Shown: piece by piece, positions 34,921 through 42,361 of the stretch
Numbering within the stretch: position 1 is the stretch's first letter
Layout: the number at the start of each line of letters is the position of its first letter
NCBI GenBank assembly: GCA_002317355.1
Contig: DCJC01000066.1
Location: 39,299-81,659 of the forward strand
Direction: 5' to 3'
From: Prevotellaceae bacterium UBA1710
GTDB lineage: Bacteria > Bacteroidota > Bacteroidia > Bacteroidales > Bacteroidaceae
DNA: 42,361 nt
Made by a program: the position numbers and the translations under genes
Notes under the pieces: model-generated
Database searches by the model: none
What the model saw: the letters and a program-made list of their open reading frames with translations, nothing else
What the model was told of the DNA's origin: nothing

Positions 34921-35462
34921 AACATCTCATGCCATTGCTTAAATCTTTCTGCACCTTCTTCTCCGAATTTTTCAATGCTTTTTAATGCTCGCTCATAAGA
35001 TTTTTCAACTTCCGGATGAGTCTTAGAGAAGAACTTGTCTGCATAGCATATTATTTGTTCTTCTAATGTTTCTGGAAGGAAGTCCTCGTGTGGAAGTGGA
35101 AGAGATTGTGAGATAATCTGTTCTTTTGTTAGGCCTGCTCCTGTGTGACGTTCGCAAACACGAGCGTATGGTTCAATCTCTTCTTGTGACATTCCGAACA
35201 GATGAGCATCTTTACGAAGCATTTCTGCTCCTATTCGTCCATGACAGATGTATGGCTCAGTACCATAACATTCTATTCCTGAAGCATCACATCTTATGAT
35301 ACCAATATCGTGGAGCATTGCTGCAGCTTCAACAAAAGGAATTTGTTCGGTGTCTTTACATGCCTTTATTGCTTTATCTGCAACCATGTGGCTATGAACC
35401 ATGAGGATATCCCGAAGTTTTCCCTCTGTGTAATAATGATCTATTATTTGTTGGTAGTTCAT
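34911..35462 (-). CDS. HD-domain phosphohydrolase-like protein
   Basis: A 183-residue protein with the HD signature: His23 or His25 early, His51-Asp52 in MLHDIGIIRCD, and a later histidine in YICHGRIGAEML. HD proteins are metal-dependent phosphohydrolases, often acting on nucleotides. It is full length for a stand-alone HD domain. It overlaps the upstream hydrolase gene by 4 nt (ATGA) and is the last gene of the wza-wzc operon, so it is co-expressed with capsule export genes. Its substrate is unknown. Confidence 0.85.
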   Translation of the reverse strand: MNYQQIIDHYYTEGKLRDILMVHSHMVADKAIKACKDTEQIPFVEAAAMLHDIGIIRCDASGIECYGTEPYICHGRIGAEMLRKDAHLFGMSQEEIEPYARVCERHTGAGLTKEQIISQSLPLPHEDFLPETLEEQIICYADKFFSKTHPEVEKSYERALKSIEKFGEEGAERFKQWHEMFKV

Positions 35463-36028
35463 GAACGCAACTCTTCGATTAATGGTAGGACTACTTTACG
35501 AAGTACTTTATCGTTGAGACGATGTTCGCCCTCAAAACGTTGTGCGTTAGGATAATGCTTATGGAAAAGGTCGTATGTCTTGACTACAGGGTCATTTATA
35601 CCGAAAAGCCCATAGCACTTCTCACGATCATCGTCAGTTATGTCCTTGAACTGTTGACGCTCAATCTGGTTGTGATGTTGGATTAGCTCCTTTGTGACCT
35701 TGAATTCCTTCTGGTTGTCCTTACGACGATTAAAGAACTTGTGTACTCCTGTTTTGAGTCCTGCACCAGTTGACATATTTAATGCAGGATTTACACAGAT
35801 GCGCTTGAAACCTTTCATCTGGTGAGCGTACATACCACCCATACTTGTTCCTATTATGAGGTCTGGTTGTTGTTCCTCGCAGTATTGCTTCAGGAAAGGA
35901 AGAGCCTCAAAAGGTTCAATAGGGATATCTGGTGCGATGACTTCGTCTTCGGGAAGCATTCTACGGAGAATTTCAACTGTTCCACTTGCACCAGAGGAAC
36001 CGAATCCGTGGAAATATACTATTTTCAT
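35459..36028 (-). CDS. YqiA-like alpha/beta hydrolase (esterase)
   Basis: A 189-residue alpha/beta hydrolase of the YqiA/UPF0227 type: it starts MKIVYFHGFGSSG, where His7-Gly8 helps form the oxyanion hole, and has the nucleophile elbow GTSMGG with Ser62. The acid and histidine are likely in FGINDPVV and EGEHRL. No signal peptide, so cytoplasmic. It follows the phosphatase gene after a 14-bp tandem repeat and overlaps the HD gene. A role in trimming acyl groups is possible but unproven. Confidence 0.85.
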   Translation of the reverse strand: MKIVYFHGFGSSGASGTVEILRRMLPEDEVIAPDIPIEPFEALPFLKQYCEEQQPDLIIGTSMGGMYAHQMKGFKRICVNPALNMSTGAGLKTGVHKFFNRRKDNQKEFKVTKELIQHHNQIERQQFKDITDDDREKCYGLFGINDPVVKTYDLFHKHYPNAQRFEGEHRLNDKVLRKVVLPLIEELRS

Positions 36029-36030
36029 TT

Positions 36031-36058
36031 TGGGTGTTAGCTGTTGGGTGTTAGCTGT
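36031..36058. repeat. 14-bp direct repeat, two copies
   Basis: TGGGTGTTAGCTGT occurs twice in tandem, spanning the end of the phosphatase gene (minus strand, encoding QLTPNS) and the gap to the hydrolase start. Slippage would alter the phosphatase C-terminus. Confidence 0.6.
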
Positions 36059-36756
36059 TGGCGTATAGAGTTCATTATGTTTTTTTTGATGGCTTTATGC
36101 TCGAAAGCACGCTGGATGGCATGGAAAGAGTGAGCATCTGAACCACTATAATCGTAGAATCCTTCTGTCAGAAGATATTCAGCACGTTCTTTTACTTGTT
36201 TGCCATAAGCGCCTATTAAAGACGTTATGTTCAACTGATATTTTACTCCCATGTCCTTGATTGTTTCGTATTTCTCGTCGTCCATGTAAAGGTATCTTTC
36301 TGGATGTGCAAGTACTGGTGTGTAGCCTGCTTTCTGCATATCTCTAAGAATACCTTCCATACCCATAGGAGCTTGTACGTATGATGTTTCTATTAGCAAT
36401 TCATTTTGTTGCTCTCCATATGGCATAAGAATGCCTTGTTCCAACCTCTTTACGAATAGTCCATCCATCATATTTTCTGCAGCAAGGAATAGTCTGATAT
36501 TTCCTTGATATGCAGTTTTTAATTCATCAAAGCGGGATTTCAGCTTTTCTGGAGTATTGGGACAATCTTCCATAATGTGCGGAGTAAGCCATACTTTCTT
36601 TACGCCCATTTGCTCGTACATGGTTAGGATGGCAAGTGAGTCCTTGATGGATTGTATTCCGTCATCCACACCTGGAAGGATGTGTGAATGGCAATCTGTC
36701 CATCCATCAAAGATTCCTGTTTGTTGAAGATTGTATTTGCTTGAAAATGGCCACAT
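36037..36756 (-). CDS. CpsB/YwqE-type tyrosine-protein phosphatase
   Basis: A 239-residue PHP-type metal-dependent phosphatase. The N-terminal DCHSHILPGVDDG (His23, His25) is the diagnostic metal motif, with further ligands expected in TPHIME, LIETSY, LAHPERY and GSDAHS. These enzymes dephosphorylate the tyrosine tail of bacterial tyrosine kinases and so regulate polysaccharide length and export. It lies 2 nt after the Wzc gene, whose product is its likely substrate. Its C-terminal residues are encoded within a short tandem repeat. Confidence 0.93.
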   Translation of the reverse strand: MWPFSSKYNLQQTGIFDGWTDCHSHILPGVDDGIQSIKDSLAILTMYEQMGVKKVWLTPHIMEDCPNTPEKLKSRFDELKTAYQGNIRLFLAAENMMDGLFVKRLEQGILMPYGEQQNELLIETSYVQAPMGMEGILRDMQKAGYTPVLAHPERYLYMDDEKYETIKDMGVKYQLNITSLIGAYGKQVKERAEYLLTEGFYDYSGSDAHSFHAIQRAFEHKAIKKNIMNSIRQQLTPNS

Positions 36757-36758
36757 AA

Positions 36759-39266
36759 TTATTCTTTACTACTGTATCCGTCGGAATATCCACTGCCATA
36801 ATATCCGTAACCACCATATCCGTATCCGTAACCGTAGCCATAGCGATAACCATAGCGACGATAACCGTAACGTGAGTTAGCTGTAAGAGTACCATTAAGG
36901 ATTACGCCCATATTATTGAAACGCTGGTCGTCATAGTATTCCTCTATGATAGGGAGGAAGTCGAGCTCCATGAGTCCGACACGGATGACGAAGAGCGAGA
37001 TATCTGCGTGTTTTGCAAGAATACTTGTATCTGCAACGATCTCTACAGGTGGACAGTCAAAAAATACATAATCGAATTCATTGCGAATCTCTGTTATCAG
37101 TTCTGAGAATCGATCGTAGCTGATAATCTCTGCTGGGTTAGGAGGCAATGTACCTGCAGGAAGAACAAAGAATGTATCTGAACCTTCTCCAGAGATGAGA
37201 ACGTCATGCCAGTCGGATACGGCTCCGTTTATATAATCTGATACACCTTTATCTGGTTTACCTACATATTCTGAAAGTGAACGGCGGCGAAGGTCAAGGT
37301 CGATTGCACAAACCTTCTTTCCCTTGAGGGACATACACTTAGCGAGGTTATAACTTATGAATGTCTTACCAGAACCAGGGTTTGCGGATGTTGTCATGAT
37401 AACCTTAATGTCCTTGTTCTGACCAATCATAAACTCGACATTCGTGCGCAATACGCGGAATGCTTCATTGATGATATTACGACTGCCTTGTTTTACTACA
37501 ATATGGGCTTTTGCTTTTGTTCGTTTCTTGTGGTTTACGCTACCGTTTCGTCTTATCTCCTTAATCTTTTCAGAAACGGTCTTAACGTATGATGTACTGT
37601 CCTCGTCTGGGAATTCAAGCTGGGGAAGTTCACCGACAAATGGTATTGGGAGTTTCTCAATATCCTTGCGTCCACGAACTTTTGTGTTTAAGAATTCACG
37701 AAGAACGATAATAAGGAATGGAATGCCGAAGCCAATGCCTAAGGCTATCATCCATATCTTTTTATTGTTAGGATAGGCTTGCTGGCTTGAACCATTAGAG
37801 CGTTCTAGTATTCGTGTGTTGTAAGCCGTGAAAGTTTGGTTAAGATTATTCTGTTCACGAGTCTGGAGCAGGTATGTGAACAACTGTTCCTTAATCTTTC
37901 TACGGCGTTCAATATCAACGTACTTCCTTGCTTTTGATGGCGCCTTGTCTATTTCGAGGTTATTACGTTGATTGTTCGCATGAAGCATTTGGACCTGAGT
38001 CTGAAGCATTGCCAAATGAGTATCTAATGTTGTTGCAATACCTCTACGTTGAACATCCATCTGCTTTGTGATGTCGCCAACAAGTGGATTCGATTCTGTA
38101 GATGAAGAAATCAGATTGCTACGTTCAAGTACCATTCCATTATATTCATTGACCTGTTGCTGAAGTGCAGGATTATTAATTCCTGAGCTTAATGGGAGGG
38201 TATGTTCGTGGTCTTTTACCTTTTTTATGTAATTACAGAAATATTGGGTTAGTGCAAGTTCGTTTTCAAAAGACAAATTTTGATCATCATATCGATATGA
38301 GCGTTGCATATATCGTTGACCTTCATCAGATAAATTCAATGTGTGGTTTGATATCTGGTAGTCGCTCATTTCATTCTCAACACTTCCCAATTCTTTTTCA
38401 AGAGAATCAAGACGTTCTTCAATAAAAGCATTAGTTGAGGTGATAATCTGATTTCGATTTATGATCCATTGCTCGTTATAAACAGCAATGAGAGTATTCA
38501 GAACGTCATCAGCACGTTCTGTATTTACATCTGTTAGAGAAAGGTCGATTACGGATGACCTTTCGTCTGTATTTGCTACATATAGATTTCCAAGAAAATA
38601 TTGCGTGGATGCTCCAATTGTTGTCTTTGAAATCGTAATGTCATCCTTTGATCTATACTTGAAACCCAGGTATGGAGATATTGTTATCGTTCCAAAAGGT
38701 GTTTTTAAAGGCTTGTTGAGTTGTCCTTTGATCTTTAGTTTTTTATTTCCTGGACTATGTTCCTTGTCCCAATTTAACTCTATTTCGTTGTCATTAAGAA
38801 TTGTAACGTCAAATTCTGTACTAACACTATTCACTGCGAATTTTGCAGTGATGGGAAGGCTCGCACCATATAGGGTTGTGTTACGTAAGTGACCTCGAAT
38901 CTGATATACAACATTAAGGTCAAGGCGTTCAACAACTTTTTCCATAAGGTTTGCCTTACGGAATGCAATAATTTCATTATTTAAAGATTGATTCGGCATA
39001 ATGCTTTTACCATTTCGGAATTTGGTAAAAACGTTATCTAAGGCTTCGCTTTCTTTATCATCCTTTACAACAATAGAAGCTGTGCGTACATAAACTGGAG
39101 GGGTGATTCTAAGGTATATGAACGCTGCAGAACATGTTAGTGTAATACAAAGAACAAACCAATGCCAGTTGCTTATACACAAACCCGGAATTGCGGAGAA
39201 ATCGAAACTGCTACCTTCTTCCTGCTCATTGAGCATTTGCTTCGCTTTATTATGAACTTTATCCAT
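36759..39266 (-). CDS. wzc: Wzc-type tyrosine autokinase and chain-length regulator
   Basis: An 835-residue inner-membrane tyrosine kinase. A first membrane helix (about residues 33-53) leads to a Wzz-like periplasmic region with a long coiled coil, then a second helix (about 502-522). The cytoplasmic BY-kinase domain has Walker A SANPGSGKTF (Lys634), the Walker A' IDLDLRRRS and Walker B VFFDCPPV. The final ~35 residues form a tyrosine cluster with 14 Tyr in Y-G repeats, the autophosphorylation sites. It drives polymer length and export through Wza. It is flanked by wza (6-nt gap) and the phosphatase (2-nt gap) in one operon. Confidence 0.95.
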   Translation of the reverse strand: MDKVHNKAKQMLNEQEEGSSFDFSAIPGLCISNWHWFVLCITLTCSAAFIYLRITPPVYVRTASIVVKDDKESEALDNVFTKFRNGKSIMPNQSLNNEIIAFRKANLMEKVVERLDLNVVYQIRGHLRNTTLYGASLPITAKFAVNSVSTEFDVTILNDNEIELNWDKEHSPGNKKLKIKGQLNKPLKTPFGTITISPYLGFKYRSKDDITISKTTIGASTQYFLGNLYVANTDERSSVIDLSLTDVNTERADDVLNTLIAVYNEQWIINRNQIITSTNAFIEERLDSLEKELGSVENEMSDYQISNHTLNLSDEGQRYMQRSYRYDDQNLSFENELALTQYFCNYIKKVKDHEHTLPLSSGINNPALQQQVNEYNGMVLERSNLISSSTESNPLVGDITKQMDVQRRGIATTLDTHLAMLQTQVQMLHANNQRNNLEIDKAPSKARKYVDIERRRKIKEQLFTYLLQTREQNNLNQTFTAYNTRILERSNGSSQQAYPNNKKIWMIALGIGFGIPFLIIVLREFLNTKVRGRKDIEKLPIPFVGELPQLEFPDEDSTSYVKTVSEKIKEIRRNGSVNHKKRTKAKAHIVVKQGSRNIINEAFRVLRTNVEFMIGQNKDIKVIMTTSANPGSGKTFISYNLAKCMSLKGKKVCAIDLDLRRRSLSEYVGKPDKGVSDYINGAVSDWHDVLISGEGSDTFFVLPAGTLPPNPAEIISYDRFSELITEIRNEFDYVFFDCPPVEIVADTSILAKHADISLFVIRVGLMELDFLPIIEEYYDDQRFNNMGVILNGTLTANSRYGYRRYGYRYGYGYGYGYGGYGYYGSGYSDGYSSKE

Positions 39267-39272
39267 TGTTGG

Positions 39273-40058
39273 TTACTTTAGAAGGTTTATGATTGAGTAT
39301 ATTGTCATACCAAGGCCTGTGAGACCTGTCCAGAATCCCCATGTTTGGAATAGGTTGCCGTTAACTGTAGAGTTACGTTTGGTCTTGTCGTTAGGCTCGA
39401 TGTAAACAATGTCATTCTGATGAACATAATATGCTGGAGAGTCATATACGTTCTGCATTTTGGTAAGGTCAATTTCAAACTGACTGCGAACGCCATCTTC
39501 TTCACGAATTACAAGTATATTTTGACGAAGGGCATTAATGTCAAGGTCGCCCATCTGAGCGAGTAATTCAAAGAATGTCAGGCGATCTTTGTCGATGTTG
39601 ATACGTTTACCACCGCCTTCACCGAGAATCGTGACATAGAGACCTGTGTATTCCACCTTCACGATAGCATCATCAACAAGTTTGCTGTCGCGGAGAGTAT
39701 TGGTTAAATAGTCTGTAATTTCTTTACGATTCATACCGGCAATTTTAAGTTTGCCGAGTACAGGGAAATCAATCTCTCCATTCTCATCAACGAGATAACC
39801 GCTTTGGCCATTATTTAATCCCATGCTGCTCATGTTTTGGCCACTATACATGTTAAATTGTTGTGACAATTTCTCATTACGTGATTTAACAAAAATGCTC
39901 ACGCGGTCACCAGGACGAACCTTGAATGGAGTAGAGTTTCTTATGATTGCAGGTGCAGATGTACCTGGTTGACGATCCTGAAAGTATGCAATATCCTTAG
40001 GCGCACTGCATGAAGCAATGATTAGACCTAATAGCAATATGTAAATGTATTTTTTCAT
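39273..40058 (-). CDS. wza: Wza-type polysaccharide export lipoprotein
   Basis: A 261-residue outer-membrane export protein. The signal peptide MKKYIYILLLGLIIASC ends in a lipobox with Cys17 as the lipidated residue. NSTPFKVRPGDRVSIFV begins the polysaccharide-export domain, followed by an SLBB-like part (YVTILGEGG, FFELLAQMGDL). A hydrophobic helix ends the protein (GLTGLGMTIYSIINLL), likely for membrane anchoring. It forms the export pore together with Wzc. It is the first gene of the operon and its promoter is well formed. Confidence 0.93.
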   Translation of the reverse strand: MKKYIYILLLGLIIASCSAPKDIAYFQDRQPGTSAPAIIRNSTPFKVRPGDRVSIFVKSRNEKLSQQFNMYSGQNMSSMGLNNGQSGYLVDENGEIDFPVLGKLKIAGMNRKEITDYLTNTLRDSKLVDDAIVKVEYTGLYVTILGEGGGKRINIDKDRLTFFELLAQMGDLDINALRQNILVIREEDGVRSQFEIDLTKMQNVYDSPAYYVHQNDIVYIEPNDKTKRNSTVNGNLFQTWGFWTGLTGLGMTIYSIINLLK

Positions 40059-40079
40059 AATTCAATGTTTCTTAGGTGG

Positions 40080-40111
40080 CAAAATTAATAAAAAAAACTA
40101 ATATGTGCAAA
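40080..40111 (-). promoter_or_regulatory. Complete promoter of the wza operon
   Basis: On the minus strand a TTTG -33 element (40108-40111 complement) is separated by 20 bp from TAATTTTG (40080-40087 complement), a textbook Bacteroidota promoter. The leader before the wza ATG is about 15-20 nt. Confidence 0.7.
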
Positions 40112-40202
40112 TTATAAAGCTTGAAATTCGTTATAGTTCCCTATTATCATATCCGTAAAGTTGTTTTTCGGTTAAAAGTTTGTTGGTTTCATATAAAATA
40201 TG

Positions 40203-40210
40203 TATCTTTG
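40203..40210 (+). promoter_or_regulatory. Promoter -7 element of ssrA
   Basis: TATCTTTG matches TAnnTTTG 45 nt before the mature tmRNA 5' end. A G/T-rich TTTGTTGG lies upstream at about 40178 as a possible -33 contact. Confidence 0.55.
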
Positions 40211-40254
40211 CACTAGAAATATGTATCATTGGGGCTTATGACCTCGATATTATC

Positions 40255-40649
40255 GGGGCTGACTGGATTTGACAGCGGGACGAGATGGTACGTAAGCATG
40301 CGGAGTAACGGCTGTGAACTCCATAATCCCTTCGGTCGACAATTTAATTGGCGAAAACAACTACGCTCTCGCTGCTTAATCGAAGTATAGTAGATTAACT
40401 TTATTCCTTCGCTAGGCGTTGGAACGAGACATCGCTCAGAGCCCACTCCTTGAGGCTGACTGGTCAATGCGGTGCAATAATTTCAGGGATAGTCAACGGC
40501 TTATCTCGTGTCGGTGATGAAACTTTAGAGGATAAGGCAGTGGTTGGTGGCTTGGGTCTTGCTGCTGCACGAAAATGAAGGCCAAGATAAGCATGTAGAA
40601 AGCGTATGGTTTCCCCGTTTGGACGAGGGTTCGACTCCCTCCAGCTCCA
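40255..40649 (+). ncRNA. ssrA: tmRNA
   Basis: The RNA opens with GGGGCTGACTGGATTTGACA and ends with GGGTTCGACTCCCTCCAGCT followed by CCA-like bases; GGGGCTG pairs with CAGCTCC to form the tRNA-like acceptor stem. The resume frame at 40350 reads G-E-N-N-Y-A-L-A-A and stops at TAA 40377-40379, the tag used by Bacteroidales. It rescues stalled ribosomes. Frame-free stretches that cover it on the minus strand are spurious. Confidence 0.96.
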
Positions 40650-40657
40650 CATTCACA

Positions 40658-40695
40658 AACCGCTGTAAGTGTAATACTTACAGCGGTTGTGTTTT
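40658..40695 (+). terminator. Terminator of ssrA
   Basis: AACCGCTGTAAGT (40658-40670) pairs over 13 bp with ACTTACAGCGGTT (40676-40688) around a GTAAT loop, then GTGTTTTTG provides the T run. Confidence 0.9.
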
Positions 40696-40787
40696 TGTTT
40701 CAAGTGTGGCGCTTTATTTTACCAAAAGAGTTGAAGATACTGCGATAATCCCCACTCATTAATATTTGGAACATCGTGCCAATGTGT

Positions 40788-41498
40788 TTACACGTTTAAA
40801 GTCCATCCATTATCGCCGTGGTAGATCATGTGTTTGGTCATTCCGCCGTCAATACAGATGTTTTCGCCTGTTATAAAGCCTGCTTTCTCAGAACATAAGA
40901 ATAATACCATGTTTGCGATATCCATAGGATTACCTACACGTCCTGCTGGTTGTTGAATTGCATCAGCACCTTCGTAAATTGTATATGATGTGTCGATCCA
41001 TCCTGGGGAAATGCTGTTGACTCTTGCCTTTCCTGCAAGACTTACTGCTAATGCGTGCGTTAAAGCTGCAATACCTCCTTTGGCTGCTGTATAACTTTCT
41101 GTTTGCGGCTGACTCATCCTATCGCGAGAAGATGATATGTTTATGATCGATGCCCCATCGGCCAGGTTGTCCTTTAGAAGTTTTACGAGATAGAATGGTG
41201 CTGTAACACCAACGCTAAGTGCATACTGAAATTCCTCGTAAGAACATTCGTCTAATCCCTTGGTTATTGGTATTGCATTATTGATGATGAAATCTACATT
41301 GTTGTGTTTTGAGAGGATTTCTTGTACGAAACTCTCAAGGATTTTTTTATCGGAAATATCACCAACATAGTGATTACCTTCTTGTTTGTCAATCACATAG
41401 ACATGTGCACCTGCTTTTCTGAATTCGTCAGCTATGCACATTCCAATTCCTTGTGCTCCACCAGTTACGATTGCTACTTTATCTTTGAATTCTGACAT
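40788..41498 (-). CDS. Short-chain dehydrogenase/reductase
   Basis: A 236-residue SDR. The cofactor loop is TGGAQGIG, the catalytic serine is in NISSSRDR, the Tyr/Lys pair is YTAAKGG and the C-terminal GENICIDGGMTKH is standard. The usual NNAG reads N-N-A-I, a less common form. It stands alone with its own promoter and is convergent with ssrA. Substrate unknown. It is not part of the polysaccharide cluster. Confidence 0.88.
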   Translation of the reverse strand: MSEFKDKVAIVTGGAQGIGMCIADEFRKAGAHVYVIDKQEGNHYVGDISDKKILESFVQEILSKHNNVDFIINNAIPITKGLDECSYEEFQYALSVGVTAPFYLVKLLKDNLADGASIINISSSRDRMSQPQTESYTAAKGGIAALTHALAVSLAGKARVNSISPGWIDTSYTIYEGADAIQQPAGRVGNPMDIANMVLFLCSEKAGFITGENICIDGGMTKHMIYHGDNGWTLNV

Positions 41499-41527
41499 GA
41501 TTTTTCGAGTTTTATTTACGTTTTATG

Positions 41528-41535
41528 CAAAAGTA
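41528..41535 (-). promoter_or_regulatory. Promoter -7 element of the SDR gene
   Basis: On the minus strand TACTTTTG matches TAnnTTTG 29 nt before the ATG at 41498. Confidence 0.5.
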
Positions 41536-41591
41536 CACAAATTTCATGAAATATCCAAAATATAGAAGATAAAGATTTCTATATTTATATG

Positions 41592-41625
41592 AAAAAGAGC
41601 GGGCAATAGTTTGCTCGCTCTTTTT
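41592..41625 (-). terminator. Terminator after the purF-like gene
   Basis: AAAAAGAGCGGGCAA (41592-41606) pairs with TTGCTCGCTCTTTTT (41611-41625) with one G-U pair, and the minus strand continues as a T run. It lies 22 nt past the purF stop. Confidence 0.85.
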
Positions 41626-41647
41626 CTGAATATCTCAAATTTATTCT

Positions 41648-42361
41648 TTACTCGTTGTCAAGATTTGCCTCTTCGAGAGTGTGCTGGCTGCTACCATCGA
41701 AACAGTGGGTACAAACCATGTCCTTTGGAAGACCAATAGCGTCAATGAGAGTCTCTAACTTTGTGAACTTCAATGAAGTAAGTCCGAAACGCTCCTGAAT
41801 GATGCTTACCATCTTCTTGTACTGAGGAGAGTCTGTTGTTGCATAAATCTTGAGTGTCTCAGGATCCTGTGCCTTCTCTTCTCCTTCAAGTTCTGCGATG
41901 ATACGACGAGTGATCAATTCCATCTCACTCTTAGAAGATGTGAAGTTGATGAACTGACATCCATAAACCAATGGAGGACAAGCAATACGCATGTGAACCT
42001 CCTTTGCTCCAGACTCAAACAAGCATTCCGTGTTGTCGCGAAGCTGGGTACCACGAACGATACTATCATCACAGAAGAGCACCTTCTTGTCCTTAAGAAC
42101 TGACTTATTCTGTATAAGCTTCATCTTTGCTACAAGATTACGCATGCTCTGATTTGAAGGTGTGAATGAACGAGGCCATGTAGGAGTGTATTTGCTGATA
42201 GCACGCATATAAGGGCAACCATGACCTGCTGCATAGCCGATAGCCATACCGATACCAGAATCTGGAATACCACAAGCACAATCCACCTGTGTGTCATCCT
42301 CCTTACCCATAGCAAAACCAGTTGCATTACGTACATCCTCTGTATTGCGGTTCTCGTAGTC
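41648..42361 (-). CDS. purF: Amidophosphoribosyltransferase, C-terminal part (cut by window edge)
   Basis: The reading frame is open to the right edge, so about 237 C-terminal residues are seen and the N-terminal glutamine amidotransferase part lies outside. The stretch CGIPDSGIGMAIGYAAGHGC and the PRPP-binding motif VLFCDDSIVRGTQLRDN are the phosphoribosyltransferase hallmarks; KYTPTWPRSFTPSNQSMRNL is the PurF flexible loop. The enzyme makes phosphoribosylamine in the first committed step of purine synthesis. The frame continues upstream of the first in-window ATG (42310) with DYENRNTEDVRNATGF, showing that ATG is internal. Another phosphoribosyltransferase is very unlikely. Confidence 0.9.
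   Translation of the reverse strand, partial: DYENRNTEDVRNATGFAMGKEDDTQVDCACGIPDSGIGMAIGYAAGHGCPYMRAISKYTPTWPRSFTPSNQSMRNLVAKMKLIQNKSVLKDKKVLFCDDSIVRGTQLRDNTECLFESGAKEVHMRIACPPLVYGCQFINFTSSKSEMELITRRIIAELEGEEKAQDPETLKIYATTDSPQYKKMVSIIQERFGLTSLKFTKLETLIDAIGLPKDMVCTHCFDGSSQHTLEEANLDNE

Noticed and set aside
40464..40652. A minus-strand protein across the tmRNA
   Set aside because: It is entirely antisense to ssrA, whose tag and acceptor stem are certain.

Overview
The window is a chromosomal stretch from a member of the Bacteroidota, most likely a Prevotella-type Bacteroidales. The evidence is a tmRNA whose tag reads GENNYALAA, recurrent promoter elements of the Bacteroidota form TAnnTTTG, a bacterial serine palmitoyltransferase (sphingolipid synthesis), weak ribosome binding sites and low GC.

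Layout. Positions 1-1600 hold a tandem 28-bp repeat, a small unknown gene broken at an 8-nt homopolymer, a possible small RNA or leader, and a minus-strand putative DNA-binding protein. From 1792 to 30489 runs one very large plus-strand surface-polysaccharide cluster of about 25 genes. It contains a VioA-like sugar aminotransferase, about a dozen glycosyltransferases of the GT2, GT4, GT8, GT32/Caps_synth and WbsX types, a lipid-linked sugar system (GtrB-like enzyme plus GT-C proteins), a Wzx flippase (11227), a Wzy-like polymerase (25433), two hexapeptide acetyltransferases and an acyltransferase-3 gene with an out-of-frame T tract. Many genes touch or overlap, so they are probably co-transcribed in long units. 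From 30497 to 34860 lie tRNA-Gly(CCC), tRNA-Thr(CGT), trpS, a lipid kinase and spt. From 34911 to 40111 a minus-strand operon encodes Wza, Wzc, a CpsB/YwqE-type phosphatase, a YqiA-like hydrolase and an HD-domain protein. The right end carries ssrA, an SDR oxidoreductase and the 3' part of purF.

Most interesting region. Genes 4127-10124 look like a self-contained pathway for an unusual activated residue: an UlaG-like metallo-beta-lactamase-fold protein, an ATP-grasp/SDR fusion, a LicD transferase, a TagD-like cytidylyltransferase fused to a Gfo/Idh/MocA domain that lacks the usual EKP lysine, and a second SDR. TagD-type enzymes make CDP-activated alcohols and LicD proteins transfer phospho-residues from CDP donors, so the module plausibly makes and attaches an uncharacterised CDP-linked phospho-substituent. 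This is inference.

How the parts work together. The cluster would build a repeat unit on undecaprenyl phosphate, flip it with Wzx, polymerise it with the Wzy-like protein and export it through Wza/Wzc under tyrosine phosphorylation control by the phosphatase. No initiating sugar-phosphate transferase, nucleotide-sugar dehydratase or UpxY-type antiterminator is visible, so these must lie elsewhere. No transposase, integrase or CRISPR array was seen.
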